The position numbers and the translations under genes were made by a program. The notes under the pieces were generated by a model, which was given only the letters and a program-made list of their open reading frames with translations, was not told where the DNA came from and made no database searches. Source: Paracoccaceae bacterium (lineage in GTDB: Bacteria > Pseudomonadota > Alphaproteobacteria > Rhodobacterales > Rhodobacteraceae). From it: a stretch of 6,963 bases of DNA. Location: contig SKNG01000251.1 of assembly GCA_007120685.1 (NCBI GenBank), positions 1 to 6,963 on the forward strand. The letters are read 5' to 3'. Positions 1 through 5,306 of the stretch are shown one piece after another (within the stretch, counting starts at the first letter, position 1; each line of letters begins with the position of its first letter).

Positions 1-847
1 CCAGCCCGTGGGCGATCTGGAACCGCTGCACCGCCTGCTGCATGACGGCGTCATAGCGGGCGGTGGCGACGCGGGGCATGTAACCCATGGCGATCAGCCG
101 GTTGCGCAGCGCGATCACGGCATCGCCGGTCTGGCCCGGCCGCAGCCCGCCCGAGGGTACCCGCGCCCCCCATCCACCGCGCGCGATGGTATCTTCCAAC
201 TCCCGCTTGGCGCGAAACAGCCGTGCATATTCCGGCGAGGCGGGCGCCAGGTTGCGAATGAAGCTGACCGGTTCGGCCGCCGCGAAATCATGCATCAGCT
301 GGCTGGCATCGGGGCGCGGCAATTCGCGCACGATCTGCGACAGGATGGTCTGTGGCTCCAGCACACCCGAGGAGATGTCGCGCGCAAACTGCAGGAAGGT
401 CAGGCTGGCCAGGGCCTCGGCAAACCCCCGGTCGCGTTCGCTTTCGACGGCATGGAAGGCAGCCAGCAGGCCCGGCAGGTCGTAGCGGGCCGCCGGCAGG
501 CCGTGTTCGGCCGCGCGCGACAGCGCCGAGACCAGTGCGCTGCGCCGCGCCGCGTGTTCGGCGCCCGTCCAGACCGGCGCGAAGTCGGTCTCGCGATAGA
601 AACCGGCCAGAGCGCGGTTCTGCGCCACCCCCTCGGCCAGCGCCTGGCGGAAGGCGGGGAAGGTCTGAGCCTGTGCGGGCGCGCTCAGCATCAGCCCCAC
701 ACCCGCCGGTACCGCCACGGCTAACGGCAATGCCGCCGCTGTGCCCAGCGCCGCCACGATCCCAAGCCCGGTAAGGCGCAGTCGACGGGTCAGGCCGGCC
801 CTGTTGCCGGTTATTTGACTGCGGTTTGGCGTCTTCGGGTCTTGCAT
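1..847 (-). CDS. L,D-transpeptidase, YcbB/LdtD type, N-terminal part (cut by window edge)
   Basis: This is the N-terminal part (282 codons) of a periplasmic L,D-transpeptidase of the YcbB/LdtD type, which forms 3-3 (mDap-mDap) cross-links in peptidoglycan. The ATG at 847 follows GGAG/AGGTG on the minus strand, and the frame runs open to base 1. Residues about 19-60 form a basic stretch (TRRLRL) plus a long Ala/Leu-rich hydrophobic segment ending in a signal-peptidase-like AQA, so export or membrane anchoring is expected. Residues about 62-230 match the scaffold domain of this family (for example FYRETDFAPVW, then a helical region). Residues about 235-282 look like the start of a PG_binding_1 domain (GDAVIALRNRL, then QQAVQRFQ). 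The catalytic YkuD domain with its SHGT/Cys motif would lie beyond the edge and is not seen, so the family call rests on the domain order. It is divergent from the MepK-like gene at 1322. Confidence 0.82.
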   Translation of the reverse strand, partial: MQDPKTPNRSQITGNRAGLTRRLRLTGLGIVAALGTAAALPLAVAVPAGVGLMLSAPAQAQTFPAFRQALAEGVAQNRALAGFYRETDFAPVWTGAEHAARRSALVSALSRAAEHGLPAARYDLPGLLAAFHAVESERDRGFAEALASLTFLQFARDISSGVLEPQTILSQIVRELPRPDASQLMHDFAAAEPVSFIRNLAPASPEYARLFRAKRELEDTIARGGWGARVPSGGLRPGQTGDAVIALRNRLIAMGYMPRVATARYDAVMQQAVQRFQIAHGL

Positions 848-937
848 CACCTACTCCATCAGTTCCAGACCGCCCTGCCGACGCAGACGGCACCGGCGGA
901 TTCTCGCTCAAGTATCTGTCATGGAGCATAAATTCGC

Positions 938-957
938 CGCTAACAATCCTGTTAGCG
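938..957. promoter_or_regulatory. Perfect 8+4+8 palindrome, candidate operator
   Basis: CGCTAACA (938-945), spacer ATCC, TGTTAGCG (950-957) is a perfect inverted repeat. It lies 91 bases upstream of the ldt-like start and about 365 bases upstream of the mepK-like start. Its size and symmetry suit a dimeric repressor or activator. The half-site TGTTAGCG resembles one half of LacI-family operators of the TGTTAGCGCTAACA kind, but here the halves face the other way, so I do not assign a regulator. There is no T-tract, so it is not a terminator. Confidence 0.45.
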
Positions 958-1042
958 CCGATTCCAACCTGTGGTTGCGGTTCTGGCGCCGCTTCCCGGT
1001 TGCCGGGTTGACGCCCAGCGGTGCCGGTCCGATCCAGCCTGC

Positions 1043-1065
1043 CGGCGACCCCAACAAGGTCGCCG
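1043..1065. repeat. Perfect 8-bp inverted repeat (hairpin) in the divergent region
   Basis: CGGCGACC (1043-1050) and GGTCGCCG (1058-1065) are exact reverse complements around a 7-base loop, CCAACAA. A stable hairpin would form in RNA from either strand. No T-run follows on either strand, so a rho-independent terminator is unlikely. A smaller hairpin, CCCGG-TTG-CCGGG, lies just upstream at 995-1007. The function is unknown; it could be part of a leader RNA or a protein binding site. Confidence 0.45.
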
Positions 1066-1212
1066 CAAGCATGCGAAATCCATTCAATAAACAGTTTCTT
1101 GGCGAATTTCAGCGAAAACCCGCCGATAGTCCAGCGTCGCTGTCAGACGGGGTGATTCTGGGGTTGGGCGAAGGAAAGGGTTGTGGCATCCATACCTCAG
1201 TCGAAAGAAAAA

Positions 1213-1297
1213 CTGTCCGCCACGACGCCGGCCCACGCACCGGCCAGTGCGACAGAGACCACGGCAACCGGGCAGCCGGCGTGCAGGCGTCGGACAG
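1213..1297 (+). promoter_or_regulatory. Nested inverted repeats, candidate structured 5' leader of the mepK-like gene
   Basis: Three nested or internal pairings are exact: CTGTCCG (1213-1219) with CGGACAG (1291-1297), ACGCCGGC (1225-1232) with GCCGGCGT (1275-1282), and an internal hairpin CGCAC (1236-1240) with GTGCG (1247-1251). ACG (1222-1224) with CGT (1288-1290) could extend the outer helix. The fold would end about ten bases before the purine-rich ribosome binding region at 1308-1320. It resembles no riboswitch class I know. At this GC content some pairing is expected by chance, so this is a candidate only. Confidence 0.35.
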
Positions 1298-1321
1298 AAA
1301 AAGAGACGGGGACAGAAGGAT

Positions 1322-1891
1322 ATGAGTGAAGACAACTGGACCGGGTTTTCCCGGCGTGCGCTTCTGGGTATTTTCGCCGCCACCACTGTCGTTGCAGCAC
1401 CGCATTACGCCAATGCCTTCTCGCTTCGTCGCGGGGCTGGCCAGTTCCGGCGACTGAGGCTTTACTCAGGCCGCACGGGCGAGCGTTTGCAAATCACCTA
1501 CTGGATCGATGGGGACTACATCCCCGAGGCTTTGACCGACATCAACCGGTTCTTCCGCGACTGGCGCGACAACCGGATACACCGGATCGATACCCGGACG
1601 CTGGATCTGATGGCAGCCGCGCATCGGATGCTGGATATCGATGAGCCGTACATGCTGCTCTCGGGCTATCGCTCGCCGCAGACCAACGCCATGCTGCGGC
1701 GGCGGTCGCGCAATGTTGCGCGCAACTCGCGCCACACCATAGGCCAGGCGGCGGATGTGCGCGTGCGCAACCGCACGGTCAACCAGATCGCCCGCGCCGC
1801 ATCGGTCACGAATGCCGGCGGGGTGGGGCGGTATTCGCGCTCGAACTTCGTGCATATGGATTGTGGCCCGGTGCGCAACTGGGGCGCGTAA
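1322..1891 (+). CDS. mepK: Tat-exported MepK/YcbK-type (DUF882, peptidase M15) murein endopeptidase
   Basis: This 189-residue protein is a probable periplasmic zinc endopeptidase. E. coli MepK (YcbK) of this family cuts mDap-mDap (3-3) peptidoglycan cross-links. The N-terminus carries a twin-arginine signal (FSRRALLG, residues 9-16), a hydrophobic stretch and an ANA cleavage site near residue 32. The M15 core shows SGYRS (114-118), SRHTIGQAAD (136-145) and FVHMDCGP (176-183); H138, D145 and H178 are the expected zinc ligands. Its length fits the family. The ATG at 1322 is chosen because it gives a complete Tat signal and follows GGGGA (1308-1312) and AAGGA (1316-1320), although the latter is only one base away. 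The gene is divergent from an L,D-transpeptidase, the enzyme type that makes the bond MepK cuts, and a terminator follows. The family call is firm; the exact cleavage specificity is inferred from E. coli. Confidence 0.9.
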   Translation: MSEDNWTGFSRRALLGIFAATTVVAAPHYANAFSLRRGAGQFRRLRLYSGRTGERLQITYWIDGDYIPEALTDINRFFRDWRDNRIHRIDTRTLDLMAAAHRMLDIDEPYMLLSGYRSPQTNAMLRRRSRNVARNSRHTIGQAADVRVRNRTVNQIARAASVTNAGGVGRYSRSNFVHMDCGPVRNWGA

Positions 1892-1935
1892 TCCGGCAGC
1901 ATCTGCGCCGGCCCGGCCTGGCGGCAATGAACAGC

Positions 1936-1962
1936 AGGCCCGGTGCATTGCGCCGGGCCTTT
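1936..1962 (+). terminator. Rho-independent terminator after the mepK-like gene
   Basis: AGGCCCGG (1936-1943) pairs exactly with CCGGGCCT (1953-1960). The pairing can continue inward (T-G, G-C, C-G) to leave an ATT loop, about 11 bp in all. A short TTT (1960-1962) follows. It lies 45 bases after the mepK-like stop and before the next gene's promoter region, so it isolates that gene. Confidence 0.75.
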
Positions 1963-2010
1963 CGCATTATCGCGCGCGAAAGACTTTTCCTTTCACCGCA
2001 TTCCATGCAC

Positions 2011-2016
2011 TAGAAT
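2011..2016 (+). promoter_or_regulatory. Candidate -10 element for the corB-like gene
   Basis: TAGAAT matches the sigma70 -10 consensus at five of six positions, 30 bases before the ATG at 2047 and after the terminator at 1936-1962. The -35 is poor (TTCCTT at 1987-1992, spacer 18). The position is right for a promoter of the next gene, but the evidence is mostly the -10 and the context. Confidence 0.3.
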
Positions 2017-2046
2017 GGCGCGGCCAAACCCTGAAACAGCAGGCCC

Positions 2047-3336
2047 ATGTTCGACACCGCTTTCTGGTTGACCGTCGCCGCCATCCTGGCACTTCTCGTT
2101 CTTTCCGGCTTCTTTTCCGGCAGCGAGACCGCGCTCACCGCCTCTTCCCGCGCCAAACTGCGCGCGCAGGCCGACAAGGGCTCGCGCGGGGCAGGGCGGG
2201 CGCTGGGCCTGACCGAGGACAGCGAAAGACTGATCGGCTCGGTCCTGCTGGGCAACAACCTGGTCAATATTCTTGCCGCCTCGCTGGCCACGGCATTGTT
2301 CACCCGGCTTTTCGGCGACAGCGGCGTGGCGCTGGCCACGCTGGTGATGACGCTGCTGGTGCTGATCTTCGCCGAGGTGCTGCCCAAGACCTATGCCATC
2401 ACCAACCCCGAAACCGCCGCCGCGCGGGTTTCGGCGCCGATCCGGGCGGTGGTGCTGGTGCTGGCGCCCATCGTGCAGGCGGTGCAGGTGCTGGTGCGGG
2501 CGCTTCTATGGCTGTTCGGCGTTCGCACCGACCCCGACAGCGCGGTGCTGTCCTACCGCGAGGAAATCGCCGGCGCGCTGGCGCTGGGCCATTCCGAGGG
2601 GATGGTCCAGAAGGAAGACCGCGACCGCCTGCTGGGCGCGCTGGATCTGGGGCATCGCATGGTGGAAGAGGTGATGTTGCACCGCAGCCAGATCGAGACC
2701 GTGAACATCGACGCGCCGATCGAGGAAATCATCGCGCAATGCGTCAATTCCACCCACACCCGCCTGCCGGCCTGGCAGGGCGAACCCGAGAACATCGTCG
2801 GCGTGATCCATTCACGCGATCTGATGCGCGAGGTTCACCGGCTGGTCACCGAGGCCGGCGGCCGCTTCAGCGCCGTCTCCGCACTGGATCTGATGGCGGT
2901 GGCGCGCGCGCCCTATTTCGTGCCGGAGACCACCCCGCTTGACGAACAGATGCGCCAGTTCCTGAACCACCGGCGCCATTTCGCGCTGGTCATCGACGAA
3001 TACGGCGCGCTGCTGGGTCTGGTGACGCTGGAGGACATCCTGGAAGAGATCGTCGGCGACATCGAGGACGAGCATGACGAGGGCATGCCGGACCCCATCA
3101 CCCGGCTGACCGATGGCGGCATCGAGATCGATGGCGCCATGACCATCCGTGACCTGAACCGCGCGATGGACTGGTCGCTGCCCGACGAGGAAGCCAACAC
3201 CGTGGCCGGGCTGGTGATCCACGAGGCGCAGATGATCCCGGAAGCCGGCCAGATCTTCCGCTTTCATGGCTTCCGGTTCGAGGTGGCTGAGCGCGCCGAG
3301 AACCGCGTAACCCGGCTGCGCATCCGGCCTGTGTGA
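2047..3336 (+). CDS. CorB/YfjD-type CNNM membrane protein with CBS pair (HlyC/CorC family)
   Basis: This 429-residue inner-membrane protein belongs to the CNNM/CorB family, linked to Mg2+ (and Co2+) efflux or transport. The N-terminal DUF21 membrane domain (about 1-190) has a first helix followed by SGFFSGSETAL (20-30), the conserved GNN in LLGNNLVNI (69-71) and EVLPKTYA (110-117), with further hydrophobic segments near 92-110 and 130-160. Two CBS domains follow, about 206-265 and 288-340 (VIDEYGALLGLVTLEDILEEIVGDIEDE in the second), then a CorC_HlyC domain from about 350 to the end. The membrane domain makes it CorB-like rather than the soluble CorC. The ATG follows only a weak AGCAGG, but the hydrophobic start fits the family. 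No Mg2+-sensing leader is visible. The true substrate cannot be read from sequence. Confidence 0.9.
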   Translation: MFDTAFWLTVAAILALLVLSGFFSGSETALTASSRAKLRAQADKGSRGAGRALGLTEDSERLIGSVLLGNNLVNILAASLATALFTRLFGDSGVALATLVMTLLVLIFAEVLPKTYAITNPETAAARVSAPIRAVVLVLAPIVQAVQVLVRALLWLFGVRTDPDSAVLSYREEIAGALALGHSEGMVQKEDRDRLLGALDLGHRMVEEVMLHRSQIETVNIDAPIEEIIAQCVNSTHTRLPAWQGEPENIVGVIHSRDLMREVHRLVTEAGGRFSAVSALDLMAVARAPYFVPETTPLDEQMRQFLNHRRHFALVIDEYGALLGLVTLEDILEEIVGDIEDEHDEGMPDPITRLTDGGIEIDGAMTIRDLNRAMDWSLPDEEANTVAGLVIHEAQMIPEAGQIFRFHGFRFEVAERAENRVTRLRIRPV

Positions 3337-3359
3337 TCCGCCGCCCTGGCCGTGGCCAC

Positions 3360-3387
3360 TTGAAGCTGCGCCTGGGGGGCATAAACT
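3360..3387 (+). promoter_or_regulatory. Weak candidate promoter before the DUF1178 gene
   Basis: TTGAAG (3360-3365) and TAAACT (3382-3387) are separated by 16 bases, each matching the sigma70 boxes at about four of six positions. A start near 3394 would give a leader of about 30 bases for the gene at 3423. The 86-base gap after the corB-like stop allows either this promoter or read-through from upstream. Confidence 0.25.
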
Positions 3388-3422
3388 AGGCCTATGGGAG
3401 CATCCGTCAGATCGGCCAGATC

Positions 3423-3890
3423 ATGATCCGTTACAGCCTGAAATGCGACAAGGGCCACGAATTCGACAGCTGGTTCGCCTCTTCGGCGGCCTATGACAGT
3501 TTGCGCGCCGCCGGCCGCGTGACCTGCGCCATCTGCGGCAGCGCGCAGGTGGAAAAGGCGATGATGGCGCCAGCGGTCGGCAAGGCCGGGGAGAAGGCGG
3601 CTGACAGGGGCGAGGATCAGGCCGTTGACAAGGCCGCGCCTGCCCCGCTTTCGGCGCCTTCGCCGCAGGACGCCTTGGCGGCGCGGTTGGCGGCGCTGCG
3701 GCGTCATGTCGAGGAAAACTCCGACTATTTGGGCATGGAATTCGCCCGCGAGGCCCGCGCCATCCATGACGGCGAGGCGCCCGAGCGCGCGATCTGGGGC
3801 GAGGCGAAGCTGGACGAGGCGAAGGCGCTGATCGAGGATGGCGTGCCGGTGGCGCCGCTGCCCTTCAGCCGCCCGCGCGATGTGAACTGA
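3423..3890 (+). CDS. DUF1178 family zinc-ribbon protein
   Basis: This 155-residue soluble protein is of the DUF1178 family, which has no established function. The N-terminus MIRYSLKC...GHEFDSWF is the family hallmark. C8, H12, C35 and C38 (CDKGH and CAICG) look like the ligands of a rubredoxin-like zinc ribbon. Residues about 50-80 are a low-complexity Ala/Lys/Glu/Pro linker, and the C-terminal half (about 82-150) is helical, with HVEENSDYLGMEFAREARAIHDGE and a final region rich in Glu and Ala, a conserved part of this family. The ATG at 3423 is set by this N-terminus; its ribosome binding site is weak (GGGAG at 3396-3400 is far away). Its neighbours are the corB-like gene before and lysC after, all on the same strand. 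Confidence 0.85.
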   Translation: MIRYSLKCDKGHEFDSWFASSAAYDSLRAAGRVTCAICGSAQVEKAMMAPAVGKAGEKAADRGEDQAVDKAAPAPLSAPSPQDALAARLAALRRHVEENSDYLGMEFAREARAIHDGEAPERAIWGEAKLDEAKALIEDGVPVAPLPFSRPRDVN

Positions 3891-3938
3891 CCCATCGCGT
3901 GCCTGGCCCGGCGCGGTCCTGCACTGCACAACCCACCC

Positions 3939-3967
3939 TTGCACCGCCCCCCCGCCGCCAGTATGAG
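3939..3967 (+). promoter_or_regulatory. lysC: Candidate sigma70-type promoter for lysC
   Basis: TTGCAC (3939-3944), a 17-base spacer and TATGAG (3962-3967) make a plausible promoter in the 123-base gap between the DUF1178 gene and lysC. Transcription would start near 3974, giving a 5' leader of about 40 bases. The match is partial (about three of six and four of six). Confidence 0.35.
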
Positions 3968-3969
3968 AT

Positions 3970-3986
3970 GCCCGCGCCGCGCGGGC
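3970..3986 (+). repeat. GC-rich hairpin just before lysC
   Basis: GCCCGCG (3970-3976) pairs exactly with CGCGGGC (3980-3986) around a CCG loop, 27 bases before the lysC ATG. No T-run follows, so it is not a typical terminator. It overlaps the predicted start of the lysC transcript, so it would form fully only in read-through RNA from upstream. Confidence 0.35.
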
Positions 3987-4013
3987 GGACGACGCTTTGG
4001 GGGTTGGGCTGCG

Positions 4014-5273
4014 ATGCCGCTTCTGGTGATGAAATTCGGCGGCACCTCCGTCGCCGATCTGGACCGCATCGCGCGCGCCGCCGAAAAGGTGAAGCGCGAG
4101 GTCGAGCGTGGCCATGACGTCATCGTCATCGTCTCGGCCATGGCCGGGCGCACCAACGAGCTGGTCGGCTGGGTGAACCAGACCTCGCCCTTCTACGACG
4201 CGCGCGAATACGACGCCGTTGTCGCCAGCGGCGAGAACGTCACCGCCGGGTTGATGGCGCTGCGGCTGCAGGAAATGGATGTGCCCGCGCGCAGCTGGCA
4301 GGGCTGGCAGGTGCCGATCCTGACCACCAGCGCGCATGGCGCCGCCCGTTTCATCGACATTCCGCGCGCCAATATCGAGGCGAAATTCGCCGAAGGCATG
4401 AAGGTCGCCGTGGTGGCGGGCTTTCAGGGGCTCAGCCCGGAAGGCCGCATCACCACGCTGGGCCGGGGCGGATCGGACACCACCGCGGTGGCCTTTGCCG
4501 CCGCCTTCGGCGCCGAACGCTGCGACATCTACACCGATGTCGACGGCATCTACACCACCGACCCCAGGATAAGCGCCAAGGCGCGCAAGCTGGACCGTAT
4601 TTCCTTCGAGGAGATGCTGGAACTGGCCAGCCTTGGTGCCAAGGTCTTGCAGACCCGTTCTGTCGAACTGGCGATGCGCTACAAGGTGCGGCTGCGGGTG
4701 CTGTCGTCCTTTGACGAAACCGACGAGAACTCCGGAACCCTGGTCTGCGACGAGGATGAAATCATGGAACTGAAGGTCGTCTCCGGCGTGGCGCATAGCC
4801 GCGATGAAGCCAAGATCACACTGGTCACCGTGCAGGACCGGCCCGGCATCGCCGCCGCCATCTTCGGCCCGTTGGCCGATGCCGGTGTGAATGTCGACAT
4901 GATCGTGCAGAACATCAGCGAAAAGGACTATGGCGACCAGCCCGGCGCGGTGACCGACATGACCTTTTCCTGCCCGGTCGATCACGTGGACCGTGCCCGC
5001 CGCGCCATCGAAGGGGCGCGCGCTGCCGGCACCATCGGCTATGAGGATCTGGTCGTCGATACCGATGTGGCCAAGGTCTCGGTCGTCGGCATCGGCATGC
5101 GCAGCCATGCCGGTGTTGCGGCGCGCATGTTCCAGGCGCTTGCCGCAGAAAACGTCAATATCAAGGTGATCGGCACGTCAGAGATCAAGATTTCCGTGCT
5201 GATTGACCGCAAGTACATGGAACTGGCCGTGCAGACCCTGCATGATGCCTTCGAACTGGACAGGGCGGGCTGA
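4014..5273 (+). CDS. lysC: Aspartate kinase (aspartokinase)
   Basis: This 419-residue cytosolic enzyme phosphorylates L-aspartate with ATP, the first step to lysine, meso-diaminopimelate, threonine, methionine and isoleucine. The kinase domain (about 1-235) carries KFGGTSVAD (7-15), GRGGSDTT (150-157) and DVDGIYTTDPR (175-185). Two ACT domains follow (about 260-335, with QDRPGIAAAIFGPLADAGVNVDMIVQN, and 345-415, with VGIGMRSHAGVAARMFQAL), so feedback inhibition by end-product amino acids is expected, as in the Bacillus/Corynebacterium-type enzymes. The ATG at 4014 is preferred: MPLLVMKFGGTS is the normal family start, whereas upstream in-frame ATGs at 3939 and 3963 add non-conserved Arg/Pro-rich sequence and overlap the promoter. 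The ribosome binding site is poor (a G-run about 10 bases upstream). ptsP follows after 33 bases. No lysine riboswitch is visible. An internal start is listed separately. Confidence 0.96.
   Translation: MPLLVMKFGGTSVADLDRIARAAEKVKREVERGHDVIVIVSAMAGRTNELVGWVNQTSPFYDAREYDAVVASGENVTAGLMALRLQEMDVPARSWQGWQVPILTTSAHGAARFIDIPRANIEAKFAEGMKVAVVAGFQGLSPEGRITTLGRGGSDTTAVAFAAAFGAERCDIYTDVDGIYTTDPRISAKARKLDRISFEEMLELASLGAKVLQTRSVELAMRYKVRLRVLSSFDETDENSGTLVCDEDEIMELKVVSGVAHSRDEAKITLVTVQDRPGIAAAIFGPLADAGVNVDMIVQNISEKDYGDQPGAVTDMTFSCPVDHVDRARRAIEGARAAGTIGYEDLVVDTDVAKVSVVGIGMRSHAGVAARMFQALAAENVNIKVIGTSEIKISVLIDRKYMELAVQTLHDAFELDRAG
4764..5273 (+). other. lysC: Candidate internal translation start for a lysC beta subunit
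   Basis: Inside lysC, GAGGA (4752-4756) lies seven bases before an in-frame ATG at 4764 (Met251). Initiation here would yield a 169-residue product, MELKVVSGVAHSRDEAK onward, made of both ACT domains and no kinase domain. In Bacillus subtilis and Corynebacterium glutamicum, the beta subunit of aspartokinase starts in frame at the matching point just before ACT1. The Shine-Dalgarno-like sequence here is better than the one before the full-length start. It could still be a by-product of the Asp-Glu-Asp-Glu coding sequence. Confidence 0.4.
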
Positions 5274-5280
5274 TCCCGCC
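5264..5280 (+). repeat. Small inverted repeat spanning the lysC stop codon
   Basis: GGCGGG (5264-5269) pairs with CCCGCC (5275-5280) around CTGAT, which includes the lysC stop codon. It lies in the 33-base lysC-ptsP gap and lacks a T-run. It may affect coupling or partial termination between the two genes, or it may be incidental at this GC content. Confidence 0.25.
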
Positions 5281-5306
5281 TGACCGGCATCCCGGGGGGA
5301 GGGGCC

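Larger units (their letters stand above)
848..1321. promoter_or_regulatory. Long divergent intergenic region between ldt-like and mepK-like genes
   Basis: These 474 bases separate two divergent gene starts and should hold both promoters. I find no convincing sigma70 -35/-10 pair on either strand. The best minus-strand candidate is weak: CTAACA (950-955 read in reverse) with a TTTATG-like -10, overlapping the palindrome at 938-957. The region contains several perfect inverted repeats, listed separately. A plus-strand frame 921-1325 is open, but it has mixed third-position composition and no recognisable protein, so I treat the region as non-coding. Confidence 0.6.

Noticed and set aside
288..929. 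213-codon minus-strand frame overlapping the ldt-like gene
   Set aside because: It is in another frame of the same strand, rich in Arg/Gly/Pro. The true frame, starting at 847, has a signal peptide and family-like sequence.
921..1325. 134-codon plus-strand frame ending in an ATGA overlap with the mepK-like start
   Set aside because: Third positions are mixed rather than GC-rich, there is no good ribosome binding site or recognisable domain, and it runs through the inverted repeats. The overlap is probably chance, although a translated leader cannot be fully excluded.
1755..2942. 395-codon plus-strand frame across the mepK-like end and the corB-like gene
   Set aside because: It overlaps two well-supported genes in other frames and crosses a terminator. 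Its composition is Arg/Gly/Ala-rich shadow sequence.
3939..4013. Upstream start for lysC at 3939 (or 3963)
   Set aside because: The added residues are Arg/Pro/Gly-rich and not part of the aspartokinase N-terminus, and both ATGs lie in the candidate promoter region.
3891..4013. Possible lysine riboswitch before lysC
   Set aside because: The gap is only 123 bases and shows a single short GC hairpin, too little for the multi-helix lysine riboswitch.
3264..5108. 614-codon open frame on the minus strand opposite the corB-like 3' end, DUF1178 gene and lysC
   Set aside because: It runs antisense through clear genes, is rich in His/Gly/Asp/Ala with no recognisable domain, and is the usual mirror frame of GC-rich codons.
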